Part shown: in pieces, positions 35,225 through 47,995 of the stretch
How the letters are laid out: each line of letters starts with the position of its first letter
Numbering within the stretch: the first letter of the stretch is position 1
From: Chrysoperla carnea
Taxonomy: Eukaryota; Arthropoda; Insecta; Neuroptera; Chrysopidae
DNA: 64,000 bases
Assembly: GCF_905475395.1 (NCBI RefSeq)
Contig: NC_058338.1
Coordinates: forward strand, 5,222,935 to 5,286,934
Reading direction: 5' to 3'
Notes under the pieces: generated by a model
Database searches by the model: none
Seen by the model: the letters and a program-made list of their open reading frames with translations, nothing else
Told to the model about the DNA's origin: nothing
Position numbers and translations under genes: made by a program

Positions 35225-38200
35225 TTGTAAAATTTTCTTTTTAAATTTATTGTTAATAATTTTATCGTGGTATAATTGTGAAATTAATTTTTTTTTTTTA
35301 TAATAATTATCTCATTTTATATATGTTCTTTTCAAGTTTTCATTTCACAGATTTGGAACCAACCATGAAGAGTAGGATCAGGATAATTGGAAAATTATGT
35401 TTAGAGTGGTTAAATAAGAATCTCTTATTCTTAAATTTAGGAAACTTTCAAGTAGGCATAAACAACATCTTAGATTTTAGTAAATTTTTATACCCCGTAT
35501 ACAGCGTGTTCTTTTTAAGTTGACATATGCTTGAAACTAAAAAAATAAATTTTATAGATAAAAATGCTTCAAGCGAAAAATGTTGGGTGTCTAGGCGCAC
35601 TTTTTACGCAAACATTAAATTTGATCTAAGTTTTTAAGATCAATGAAAAGCTCACTCTACTTCAGAACTGTAAATCGATAGATGAACACTTTAAATTAGA
35701 AAGCACGTTATTGATTTTTCATACGTGGATAAGTATAATTGTCCATCTATTTTGCGGGTAGGTAAGACGGATAAGCTATATTTCGAGGAAATAAAACCAA
35801 CAAAAGCGCAAAAAAAAATTGACGCAAAACAAAAATTTTGCACCTGGAGATAAAATGTGCAATAAAATGCCAGTCATTGTCAGATTTATAATGCCTGATC
35901 GATAGATTGAAAATAGCCTCGTGATGTTTAACGAGAAATTCGCAGTTTTTTTGGTTTTCGTATAAACAAATTCAATATGACAATGGCGAAATGAGCCATA
36001 ACTCGGTCAGTCCGTTCCAAATCTTGTTAGAGAGGTCAATTTTTTTTTAAATCTTCGATTTTCTAAGCACTTTACAAATTTTAAAACCGCATCTCATTAG
36101 GTTGAAAATTCATTGAAAAATTTAATTTTGCAATTAAAGAATTTTCGCCGACTTTTTCGTTTTTCTTAAACCGCTGTAATTGCTGTTAATATTGAATATG
36201 GGTATAGACAACAAAACTGCTAATTATAGGTAAAGCTGATATTTCACCGTTTCAAATCTCGTCAAGCAGAAGTCAACAACTTTTTTAAGACATTTAGTGC
36301 AAAAAGAAATTATGCAAAAACTATTAAGTCGAATGCAACGTTCCGAAAATAATTTTTATAAACAAACAATTTGTATTTATGTTTAAATTATTGAAAAAAA
36401 AAAAAAAAAAAAAAAAAACTTAATGAATGCCTTATCCCTACGCTATGCCTGTGAGGAAGGTCAGTAGAACCTACCTTTAGCTTAGGTAGGTAGGTATGTA
36501 GCCCCATCCGTCGTCATATCTGACAGTATTTATTTATCACAGCACGGAAGTTAAAATTATAATGGACACTATAGACGAGTGTAGGTACTGTTACAGCTAC
36601 AGGTGTTACTACAACTTTTAATGGACTATACATATACTTTCAAATAATCGCCATTATAAATTAAACATATCTAAGTAGAGTTCGTACAAAACAAAGTGGC
36701 ACTGAACAAGAGAGAGTGTAGATACGAGTGCACATACATATACATCATACACTCTCTCTTGCTCGGTGCCACTTTGTTTTGTACGAACTCAATGAATCGT
36801 AAACGTATCTACTAATGAATGCTTACTAGTTGGGTAAATCTACCGGATTTTGATAATCAATTTGGAAAATTTTGGGGGAAGGCTAATGTTTTTTAATAGG
36901 TTTCTTTCGTTGTAAAAAAGTAGGATCAGGAAAGGAGTTTTTCGGCTCCGCAATGATCCGCACGACCTTTACACTTAATTACCAACTTTTACCAACCTTT
37001 TATTAACTTTTACTAAACCAAAGCAGGCATACTTAACTCTTCCTAGAAAAAGTGTGTTTACTTATCTTCAATCAACTGTTTCTGACGTTTTTAGTAAGGT
37101 TTACACTCTGTCTAGAAAGAGTCAACTCTTACTAATAATCGACTTTTCCTGTAGATACCTAACATAGATTTAAAGTACTTGCGCCTTCACCAATAGAAAG
37201 ATTCGACAATAACAGGGTAAAATATGCTAATATTTAAACTGTTGTACAGATTCTTATTATGCTGATTTAACTCTTGCTTTAAAATATTTAAAAAATCGGG
37301 ATCGAAATCGAGTATTGCGTGTATATCGTGTCCACAAATTCAGATTGATAAACAATCATTTACATCAAAACTAAATGTTTTCTTTAATATGGCGCTAGTT
37401 TAGCAATAATAAAGCTTATATTGTCATCAAATTATCAATAACTTAGCTTGAAAAAACTTTTTTCAAGCGGACATTTTTTTCTATCAAGTTTTATTGCATA
37501 AAACATTTTTTTGATTCAAATTTATTTTTGTAGTAGATATTACAGAAAGGGCTGTTTTTAATAGGTTATTTATCGTAAACGGTGCAAAAAAATCGTCTTG
37601 AAATTTATACAGAAAGCGCAGACATCAAATATTCATTAATTGACACAAAATTTCATATTGGAGATATATGATATTGGATATTTGACCATATATTCATATG
37701 GTATTTAACATTTTCGTTTCGGTATCGAAAACCTTAAAAGAAATCGGCATGCCAATATTGCAACACTTGAATATAATATAAAAAAAATATTTCGACGTTT
37801 CCTTACTATATCTCCAAGAATTTGACTTTAAAATTTATTTATTCTTAGGAGGATCATTTAAGAACACCCTCCCCTATACAAATTATCATCAAAAATATCA
37901 AATTTTTTAATTTATTTATTTACAAAAGAAAAAAGAACTTTTTTTGATACCGTGTAGGTAAAAGATTATAAAGAGTAATAAAAAAAAGCATTTTCTAGTT
38001 GATGAAGGGTTAACGTAGGGGGATTCTACACTTCTACATAGGAGGGTTAACTAAGTGTATACAAATATATCGTAAAATAAAACTATAAATATAAATACAC
38101 GACAAATAAAAACATTTTGTACCCTTCGCTCCCCTACAAACCCTATAATAATATTTTTTTGTTACACATATACTACATATTATATTTTCTATCTCATTCT

Positions 38201-38558
38201 ATTCGATTTAAGTTTATATTTCCTTCCTTTTTATATATTTTATGTATATATAATCGTGTCCCGATAGGATAATACATTTGTATGTACAATCATGGGGATG
38301 ATATAACATAATAAAACATGTATATTAAAATGTCAGCTTTTAATTATCTTTTTGCGGTAGAGACGTGCGGTAAAGAGATGTGATTACGTCATAGTGTACC
38401 TATAGTTGTTACCTATATATGTACATATGTGTGTATGACAGAGATGATGAAATGTATTATTAATGTAATCTATCTTTGTTTTATCATGTATTGTATATCT
38501 ATATTTCTTTAAAGCTTTTTTATTTCCTCCTTGGTTTGTAATCACAGAGATAATATTC
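35225..38558. other. Gene-free interval with unclassified repeats
   Basis: Apart from a hairpin at 36678-36790 and a 24 base A-tract near 36395, this is AT-rich DNA. The stretch 35500-36350 (with AACTCGGTCAGTCCGTTCCA) looks like old repeat sequence. The frame 35278-35523 has no recognisable domain. I see no exon pattern. Confidence 0.5.
36678..36790. repeat. Near-perfect 43 bp hairpin
   Basis: Arms 36678-36720 (starting GAGTTCGTACAAAACAAAGT) and 36748-36790 differ at only 2 of 43 positions, one of which could form a G-U pair, around a 27 base loop. It could be a tiny MITE or the precursor of a small RNA. Confidence 0.85.
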
Positions 38559-38955
38559 AATCAAACCTGGGTTAGTGAGAACTGGATAAGTGAGAAAACA
38601 CTATAAGTGAGAGTAATAGCCAGGACCCGTCATTTTAGGCTCCCAAAACTTCTATTAGCGAGAAACAGAAACCTCTGTAAGAGAGAGTCGTTTTTTCCTC
38701 ATGGACCTCCGTAAGTAAGACTGTTACTTATCTATACCTCTATAAGTGACAGTCGAGCTTTATTTATTTATATTATTTAGGAGACATATTTATTACATTC
38801 GTACTTGCTGTGACTCGTTATTGCTGCGTTCCTCTATCAGAGAGAAACGCTACCCCTGTACCTGCATTAGCGAGAAACTCTGGTTAGTGAGAAACCTCTA
38901 TAAGCGAGAATGATATTGTGCTCCCTTAAACTCTCGCTTATCCAGGTGTGACTGT
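38559..38955. mobile_element. Tigger/pogo-like MITE with repeated end motif
   Basis: The left end CAATCAAACCTGGGTTAGTG and the right end CTCGCTTATCCAGGTGTGAC (inverse: GTCACACCTGGATAAGCGAG) resemble the CAGTCNAACCTC...TAAGCGAGAA ends of Tigger/pogo elements. The ~400 bp interior contains about ten degenerate copies of the CTCTATAAGCGAGAA motif and no transposase. Confidence 0.7.
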
Positions 38956-39227
38956 ACATAGAAAACGCGAGGGTACTGTTAACCTAGGTAGAGTAATGGT
39001 AATAAAGAAAAAATTAATGCATCTTTGAAATTTTCTACATAGTTTTTATGGTTGTAAACACTTTGTATAAAAATAAGTCGACCCCTCAGGGGCGTACCTA
39101 GCTCCCTTTTTTGCGGGGATAGTTGAGAGTTTTAATCAGTTTTTTACAAATTACCTATTAAAAAACTATGCATCCAATAAAGAAAAACTTCAATTAAAAG
39201 TTCTAGTTGAAATATTTGTGCACATTT

Positions 39228-39400
39228 TGGTTTTTTTACGACTTTCTAGCTTCAAAGTTGATCGAGATATCCCAATTCTCTCATTCAATCAAAGAGAAAA
39301 GTATTCATCTTGTAAACCGTTAGAGATAGAACAAAAGTTTAAATATAGAAGCTATTCCTGACGAAAAAAATTAACAACTTTCATAAGTCGAAAGCGAGTC
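39228..39400 (-). mobile_element. Partial, decayed copy of the ~500 bp ATACCATG MITE
   Basis: CATCTTGTAAACCGTTAGAG followed by ATAGAACAAAAGTTTAAATA matches the middle of the copy at 54368-54870. The left part is rearranged. Confidence 0.65.
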
Positions 39401-40150
39401 CTTAGAACCAACACCACACATAATTATATATAAGATAATTGTAGGCACTCAGCGCCTACACTATTGGTGTTTGTAAACCTACAGTATTGCAAAAAAGTTT
39501 TGGTTTATGGCACGGTACATAAATATAAACCAAATACATGCTTTGTAGTCAAATAATAAGTTATTTTTTACTTTACAATACCACGCAACTACAAAAATAT
39601 ATAATGTATTGTGTACAAGTGATGCTTATAAGTTTGATAATATAGATATCGCTCTTCAATCATCAATACTCTAACTATAGTCGTCTCTGTTCATTAAATG
39701 ATGGATCTTCGATGAACTTGATAATAAATTAAAATTTTGTTTTTATATCAACGGCAACCTTATATTTTTATGGTATTATTATCAACTACAAGATTGTCTA
39801 AATATTTTAGATAGTTTTTTATCACACTCTCTAGATTTTTTGATATAGAAATATCCAATTGAAAACGATAATCTATATAATTCATCATTTTTTCAGACAA
39901 CTTTGAACGATAAAATAATAATAAAGAGCCCGAAGACCTAGGAATTTTTTGTGATTTTTGGAAACTTTGTTAATCAAAAAATGTATTTATAAAGTTTTAA
40001 TGAAATCCCTAGTATTATTCAATCCTTGCATATCTTCTTAAACCCAAACACCGTGAAGTATTGTATAAAGTTTTCTAAATTCAATTATTTAACGGACATC
40101 TTTAATTAAAAATTCGCAACATATTTTTCTCAAGAGTTCATTTATGTTTG

Positions 40151-40153
<3 letters not shown>

Positions 40154-40192
<39 letters not shown>
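40154..40192 (+). repeat. (TG)n microsatellite
   Basis: An uninterrupted TG dinucleotide run of about 19 units lies within the spacer of the long inverted repeat. Confidence 0.95.
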
Positions 40193-40194
<2 letters not shown>

Positions 40195-40534
40195 GTAAGT
40201 ATGTATAATGCAGAACTGTAGGAGGGCGTGACGGATGGACAGACACCCGAGTTAAATATGATTGTACTTCCTTATACACGCATACCTAGAACCTACGGAC
40301 CTTGAAAAACAAGTTTTTTGTTGTTTATATAAATACTATTAACAAGGACAGAATGATTATTTTATAAATGAAAGGAAATGAGACAGATATACGATATATG
40401 TGAGCGAATCTCATGATAATCTGTAATAAATAGTGTACAAAGTATTTACTAATTATTTTATGTTACGACGTCATAATGATATAATTAAAAATGTCGTAAA
40501 TATTTATTAGAATGCTCTCCTTAGAAAAAGAGTG

Positions 40535-40700
40535 TTTTTTAACCCCGAATTAAAAAAAGGGGTGTCATAAGTTTGACCGCTATGTGTGTCTGTCTGTCTG
40601 TGGCATCATAGTCCCTAAACGGTCGAATCGTCTTGATTGAGAACATTTTATAGCTAGATTTTCAAAAATCGGTTTAGAAGGTATAAATGCTTTGAAATAA
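40535..40700 (+). repeat. Dispersed repeat with AAGTTTGACCGCTATGTGTG
   Basis: TTTTAACCCCGAATTAAAAA, GGGGTGTCATAAGTTTGACC and a GTCTGTCTGTGGCATC stretch recur in related form at 45840-45975. A further piece of the same family (GATTTTGTTTGAAAGGTTAT and GATCGAGAGTGTTTTTAACT) appears to be at 61500-61560. Confidence 0.6.
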
Positions 40701-41820
40701 ATTTTTAAACAAACCCCATTCTAATTTAGTGTTCATCTATTGTTTGTCAATTATGAATCAGAGTGAGATTTTAATTGAACCTAAAATCTTAGATCGAATT
40801 CAAGGCCGGTAAAAGATGTGTATTATTTTTCGTGAAGCATTTTCCTCGATTAAATTTATTCATCGAGTTTCAAGCATATGCCAACATAAAAACAGTCTGA
40901 TATATTTCATATACATAAGCTATAATAATATTACTAAACAAATAGGTATCACAACGATACCCAAACAATTTGTTACATAACATAAATAAATGTTGAACAC
41001 TTTGTAAAATCATATATCACACAATGTAGGTACGTTCAATAAATCATTTTAGCAAATAATCGTTTAATAATCTCTCTCAACACATAAAACATAAAAACAC
41101 TACCATGAACCCAACAACCAATGTCCTTCGTGTTTATCTGATATCGTATGGAGAAAAAGAAATGAAATTATTGCTTAGTACACAAGTGCAAGTGAGAGAA
41201 GTATTGATGTCCTTTAGTATATGCGTAAAGGTACAAATGGGATAGATATGTACGGAACAAGTTAACGGGAATAGCCATATAAGCTAGATTGCACGCAGAT
41301 ATCACCCACCAACCGATCGATGGTGCCTGCAACTGAATGTATATTAATAATTTAATATGTTGCTAGCTTCAGTAGATATGCAAGGATTGAATAATACTAG
41401 GGATTTCTATTTATAAATACAGTTTTTGATTAACAAAGTTTCCAAAAATCACAAAAAATTCCTAGGTCATCGGGCTTTTTATTATTATTTTATCGTTCAA
41501 AGTTGGCTGAAAAAATGATGAATTATATTGATTATCCTTTTCAATTGGATATTTCTATATCAAAAAATCTAGAGAGTGTGATAAAAAAACTATCTAAAAT
41601 ATTTAGACAATCTTGCAGTTTATAATAATACCATAAAAATATAAGGTTGCCGTTGATATAAAAACAAAATTTTAATTTAATTATGAGTTCATCGAAGATC
41701 CATCATTTGATGAACAGAGACGACTATAGTTAGAGTATTGATGATTGAAGAGCGATATCTATATTATCAAATTTATAAGCCATATATGTACCGTGCAATA
41801 AACCAAAACTTTTACAAAAA

Positions 41821-44800
41821 GTAAAAATATTTTTAAGTAGGTAGGTATACATGAACGATAAAAAATTTCATTTTCAAAGATTTTTTTTTCTTTGATAAGA
41901 TAATTACCTACAATTACAAACTTCTATTTAATTTCATGAATTGTTGTTTATTTTATAAATCATTAATTTCCACTAATTAATTATTAATTAATATGAATTT
42001 ACGATAAGATAATTATTTTGATAAAAAAATTAACAACTTCATTAAATTAATATCAATGTAAGAGATATCAAAAATTGAATTCTAATAATGCATCATTAAT
42101 CACAAGAATTATACATATATAGCGCCATTACAAATACTCAAGAAAAAGCTAAATGCTTTTATTGAATTTAAATCATGTAAAGTTTAGACTTTAGAGTCAA
42201 GATGATGAATGAAGAGGCTTTGTCTTTGCAGCCTTTCACTTTAATACTATGCCCTTTCGTAAATATGTTAATCAAATATGTAATAGGGCCTTAGTTTTCA
42301 ATCAAAATATAAAATTTCCCGACAAATATTGAAAATCATTGCATTATGCATTAATTAAAAACTTGGAGCTGATATAATTCTGCAAAATTAATTTGCTTTT
42401 AATACTCTGTATACCTATACGAAATATATTTAACTAATAAACTAATAAACATGGTGTTCTGTAACATGATAGCAGAAAATTATACCAGTAAATTAAGCTT
42501 ATCAAGATAAATGGAAAAGCTCTTTACCAAATTTCAATCTGTGGCCTGATTCAGGAGATATGGCTATGGACAAAATAGATTTATGAATTCACAGATCTAT
42601 CAAATTCATTAAATTAGTACCTAGGAGTCACCAATTCATTAAATTAGTAGATTCCATTTATATAAAACAACCATTTACCCGTATTTTCACCATTTCCTGA
42701 GACTTTGATTTGGCTAACTTGCTTTATCTTATTAAAGTTTAAATTCATTTTTAGGTATTTTACAGTGTCGTTCAAAATACATTGATTAATAGGGCTGTAA
42801 CTGAAGTTCAAAGTTAAATTTTTATCCATGTTGGAAAGTTCTCTTTGTTAGCTGTTTCCTTTAATACTTTGTAGTGCCCATAACTATAACTTAACTATTG
42901 AGTTTGGGACAAAAGTATATGTATAAGGCACATTTGACTTAAATTTGTCCAAGATCCAAGTATATTAATATTGAAATTTTAGATTACAAAAAATACTAAT
43001 AAAGATGCTTTATTTTTTACTACGGAATCGTAAGAATATACATACTTTAGGACCAACAAAAATGGATTATCATTGTAAATTAAATCTGCAAACAGAAAAA
43101 TTACAGTATTACCACAGGATCCTTGGCTAAATATTTCTTACATTTTTGCAATCCCCCTCATAAAAACATTAAATAATAAGTTCCCTTTCATCTTCGAAAA
43201 TCATTCGATTAAATATGTAAGAGATAAATAAAAAAAATAACTAATGACAGTCATTATTGTGTGTTTAAGAAATGGCTGATATAAAATACTATGATGTCAA
43301 TATGATGTCATATATTATATTGGGGAAAACCCAAAGATATACCTATCTACTTTGATTAAATATGGAATTTTAATTAAAAACATTTTTTTTTTTTTTAATT
43401 ATCTTATTGATTGGGACATTCTTAAAAATAATTTTTGATTTTGTTATTCACTAGCAGGAGCATATTGCTCCAGAGAGAAGCAATCAAGGTAATAGAGAAT
43501 ATCGATGATTTTTGTGGTTATATTTATTTATAAGTACAAACAAAATATGAATTACCAATCAAATTTTAAATTAAATTTGCAAGCGCGACGTGAAGCTGCT
43601 TTTCAGATATGTTATTTGAATCCCTAAGAGGACTTTGAAACTACGTTTTGCATGGAAAAAAGTTGTGCTACAAGTGTAACACGTGAAAAACTGCAAAATT
43701 TCGGGATCTACTAAGTATATGGCAAGAGTAGCAAATTAATATTATTGATGAGAGCGCCGATTAAAACGACACGATTAATGTAGGTTTAAAAATGGTGGTG
43801 AAAATCTCGCTGACTAAAAAGAAAATATTCAAATGATGCAGACAAATTTCTCTCTTTATTGGTAGAAACTTGTCTGCATCTTGTTTAAACCCCCGCGCTT
43901 GTTTAATCCTCAAAAAGTATCTAATAATACTCTTAATATAATTTAAAAAATTTTAACAAATTGCAAGCGTTGCTCTGGTGTGGATGTATTCATTATATGA
44001 AATGTAAAAACCAAATTAAACAAAAAGCAACTGTTTTTTTGTTGGCAAATCGGATATCAAACCGATGTGGACCTCTACAAAAGAACACTTTTTTTATTAT
44101 TACAATGGCGACGATGTATTTTGTATTTGGTGATTGAAAAATTCAATACACAGGAGCGTTTTCATAAAGATAAAGACAAAATTGAATTGTTTGACGTGTA
44201 ATTTAAATACTCACTTATCTAACATTATAGAATTTTATTTAGAAGTTTTTAATTTTAACGCCCAATTTTGAAAATAGTTATTATTCCCAGTATATAGGTA
44301 CCGAGCTGTTGTGATAAATTGATACTTATGTAAATATATCTACTATGTATATCTATTGTTTATGTAGCCATTTTGTAACCTAAGAATTTTGTAGTCATAA
44401 AATTAATCTAAATATTATAAATAAAAAATAATGGGCGCCAAATTAACATAACATTTGTGTATCTTTTTTCTTCTGCTTTACAAGCATATTGTTTAGGTTC
44501 AGGAGCCTTTAAGTAACAATTTTAAATTTTGGCATCTCTCAAAATTCGCCACTCTAGTCTTCAATAAAAAATACCTACGTTGAAAGGAAACGATCAGAAA
44601 ACCTGTGACATTCATATTTTTATTTACGGATTTTCTATTCGCAATTTATAACAACGAATTTTATTTTCTACGTTTGAAAATTTTGAGTTTTTTCAGGTCT
44701 TACACAAGTCTTCAAGCTTTAAATTGATGTATATCCCCATATTTTTCAAGCAGCGCTTTTTGACAAGGATAGAAGATATAATGTCGTTACTTGATTGAAA

Positions 44801-46530
44801 ACAATCCGAAACAGAAAAGAATCATTTTGTAATAGGAAAGCCCTATTGATATCTAAGGTACATCGTCATGGTGAGTTAATAATGATGTAGGAATTTGTAA
44901 TCACAAATATCCACAGATTGGCTGATCTTTAAAGATTAGAATTAAATAATAGCAGTTCAAAGATGGTGATGTGAGTATACGGATTTTTTCAAAGTACTCA
45001 GCAACGTTAGTGCAGCGCAATACAATGTTACTTCAAATTCAATGTATGCCGTATACATAGAATTATGGATGATACCCGTGTTAAGAAGTTGTGTTAATTG
45101 CTAGTACTCGTAGATAAATAATATTAGATATCAGGACAAGATTATACATATTTGCCTGAATTATGTAGGGTAGGCAGTGTCTTTCATCGACGAAACAAAA
45201 GTACCTTTTTAAAGGTTTGTTGGTTAAGAGAAAAATGGAAATTCGACGAAAAATAGATACTTTTTCATGATCCCTCTACACATATGTAATATCATTGATT
45301 GTATAAGAATCAAACATTTATAATTACCCAGTACCTACCATACATACATGTTTGATAATACGCATATTATACTGCACATATCCTATCATTGATTTATATT
45401 AAACGTTGTATATGCGTAGTAACGTAATATTGATGTAATACGTTATGTATACGTGTTCATTTAAACAACCAACTCAACTCTATGGTTCTATGGTTCTATT
45501 GTATACGAATAAGAGTCGAGTAGGTAGTATTTATGGCATTTAAATCATGGCTTCTGTATATCTATACATACAACTTTATATTTTACAGAGAGCTACAGAA
45601 ATAATTGTGTCATATTTTATAATCATTTATTTATAAATGTTTGTATACGTTTGTTCGGGTCAAATCTTGCAAATGAATTTTAAAATAGTTATCCTCATCC
45701 GATGGACTTAAAAAAATGTATAAGTACACGTTTATTGGGATTACAATGCATGATTAAATGACGGCATAATTAATCCAATATGGGAGCACTAGCTATTTTT
45801 TTATGCATTCCCATGATATATAGCCTTTAAAAAGTATGTTTAGTCCCCGAACCAAAAAGAGGGTTGTTTGATATAAGTTTGACCGCTAGTGTGTGTGTCT
45901 TCTGTCTGTGGCATCTGGCATCCTAAACAGATGAACCGATTTTGATTTGTTTTTGTTTTGTTTGAAAAGTAAATTAGTAAAGAGTTAAGATATTTGCGTC
46001 AAGTCCCGTACCCGAAATAATTATCGGGTAAAAATTGGAGTGCGATGACTGATTGTTTTACCGCGAAATTTCAAATGTGGGCTTTATTCACCTCAGGTAC
46101 CTTACAGGCGGTACAGTAAGTTACTTAATAAATTTATGCCTAAATACATGTATACCGAGATAAGTCTTACATAATTATCGATACTTCGATACTTTTTTAT
46201 GTAGATGCATTCTAAAATTGATGCGTGGTTTAAAATTATAATGTACCATATTTCTGTGACACGGAGTACTTTTATACGACACCTGTTTTAAATATTTTTG
46301 GGTGTAACGACATTTTGTTTTTTTATTCCAACATGCATATTTAAAATAAAACTATTTGATCGATTATGGTTATTTTACATAATTTCCGATAATTCTGTTA
46401 TAATTAGCCATTGAAACAAGCTTATATTAAAATAATTAATATAGATAATTTGATTTGAAATACCTAGGAGTGTTCAAAATGGGGTATTATAAAGGTATTA
46501 GGTCCCACTTTATGAGATGTTTTATTTTTA
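41821..46530. other. Gene-free AT-rich interval
   Basis: It contains a third copy of an unclassified repeat (42440-42590), a short direct repeat AATTCATTAAATTAGTA (about 42604 and 42633), a small hairpin GATGCAGACAAATTTCT / AGAAACTTGTCTGCATC (about 43837-43882) and the repeat piece at 45840. I find no coding exon or RNA gene. Confidence 0.55.
45840..45975 (+). repeat. Second copy of the AAGTTTGACCGCTA repeat
   Basis: CCGAACCAAAAAGAGGGTTG, TATAAGTTTGACCGCTAGTG and GATGAACCGATTTTGATTTG follow the same order as the copy at 40535. Confidence 0.6.
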
Positions 46531-46812
46531 ACTAGCTTGATACCCTTGATAAAATACTAGCTTGATAAACTATCGCAGTGCACGCCGTGTTTGTAAGAAT
46601 AAGGATTTTTTCGGGTCTCTTTTTTACGCCTTGAGTTACATTATAGGACTTTTAGTAAGGATGACTAATTTTTTTGAAAATATAATATAGCCTATAGCCA
46701 TTTTCGATAAATGTACTATCCAGCACTAAAAGAATTTTTGAAATCGGACTAGCGGTTCCTGAGATTTTCGCGTTCAAACAAACAAACAAACAAACAAACT
46801 CTTCAGCTTTAG
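46531..46812 (+). mobile_element. RTE-like non-autonomous element fragment
   Basis: It opens with AACTAGCTTGATACCCTTG and closes with GAAATCGGACTAGCGGTTCC, TGAGATTTTCGCGTTC, a (CAAA)n run and CTCTTCAGCTTTA. This end signature is common to RTE-type retroelement tails in insects. A second start-like sequence (ACTAGATTGTACCCGCGGCT) follows at 47005. Confidence 0.6.
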
Positions 46813-47394
46813 ACAAAAAACAAAGAAAAATGTTTTTGTAAACCATAACCGTTGATAATTGGCCAAAAACCTTCAGATTTTGAGATTTTTAATCGAAATT
46901 ATAGCTAAAACAATAAAATAAAGCTTGAAACAAACCCGTACCTATGTAAAAACAGGCATGAAAAATACATGCGACTAGGTGCTGCATTTTTAAATTATAT
47001 TACTGACTAGATTGTACCCGCGGCTACGCCTGGGTTTTGTCCATAAATTACTGGTAAAATATTTCAAAAGTGAACAAAATAATATGCAAATTTTTTAAGG
47101 CCATCTTTTTTAAGGCCATTAACTTTTTCTTTTTAAACTAACGAGTATTTTTTTTACGTTGGGTCCGCGAGCCCCTTAATTGTTCTGGCTGGCTGTAGCA
47201 TTTGCTACATCTTTTTATGTGGCTAATCCACTCTTAAGTCAAATTATTCCAAACTTTTATCAATAATACCTAATATATGTTTAGCAGTGACCTTATAAAA
47301 ACCTACAAATAAACCTATAAATATAACATTATCAAACGCTTTCCAGTCTTAGGTACATCCGCCAATAATTTTAAGTGCTTCGAATTCATGTATA

Positions 47395-47830
47395 TACAGG
47401 GTGAATCATTTCAATCTATACACCTAAATAACTAGTTTTGTAGTTAACCAATCAAAAAAAAAATTTAAACAAAAGTTGCAGAGTTTGATGAAAGACATCA
47501 TGTTCTGACACCAGGTTGGACCGAGTTCTTCGGATTACTATAATATTTATTTATATTTATTTCGATTCTAAACGGTAAAAGATAGATCAACACTTTATCC
47601 TTCTTCCTCGAAAAACGTTAGTTTTCGGAGGCAATACGACAAAAAATATGCCGTTATTGCATTTAATTGAAAGAATATATCATTTAAGTTTATCGATAAT
47701 TGTAGGTCAAAGTCATGGATACAAGCAAATGTTTTCCATTGCTCTTGATAACTTTTGGCTAAAGCATTTTTCCGTAATTAGCGTTTTTACTTTCGATTAA
47801 ATGAAATAATATATTTTTCCTAAAATCCCC
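47395..47830 (+). repeat. Dispersed repeat of unknown class, copy 2
   Basis: TACAGGGTGAATCATTTCAA, TTTTGTAGTTAACCAATCA, ATGTTCTGACACCAGGTTGG and GTTAGTTTTCGGAGGCAATA follow the order seen at 18060-18400. Confidence 0.55.
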
Positions 47831-47864
47831 TATTAGTGCATTTTCGTTTGCCCGTCCGTCCAAA

Positions 47865-47995
47865 AAAATATATCCAGCTGAAATTTTTATTGCTCAGGAC
47901 GTAAAGAGTGAGCTTGAGTTCGTAAATGAACAACATAGGTCAATTGGGTCTGTAGGGTTCATCTTGTAACTAGTTGGAAAAAGACAAAATTTTAC
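47865..47995 (-). mobile_element. Partial copy of the ~500 bp ATACCATG MITE
   Basis: It shows AGCTGAAATTTTTATTGCTC, AGGACGTAAAGAGTGAGC and CATAGGTCAATTGGGTC in the order of the family, with both ends missing. Confidence 0.7.

Larger units (their letters stand above)
39487..41820. mobile_element. Long-armed inverted repeat (foldback-type) structure, about 2.3 kb
   Basis: The left arm 39487-40039 and the right arm 41373-41820 are inverted copies of each other, roughly 90% alike over about 450 bases, for example CACTCTCTAGATTTTTTGAT (39825) against ATCAAAAAATCTAGAGAGTG (41560). The left arm carries an extra insertion of about 85 bases (39531-39617) after GGCACGGTACATA. The 1.3 kb spacer (40040-41372) has a (TG)n tract and a dispersed repeat but no gene. 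It could be a foldback-type DNA transposon or a hairpin-RNA source. Confidence 0.8.

Noticed and set aside
35278-35523. 81-codon frame just after U6
   Set aside because: No domain, no conserved pattern, and the composition follows the AT-rich background.
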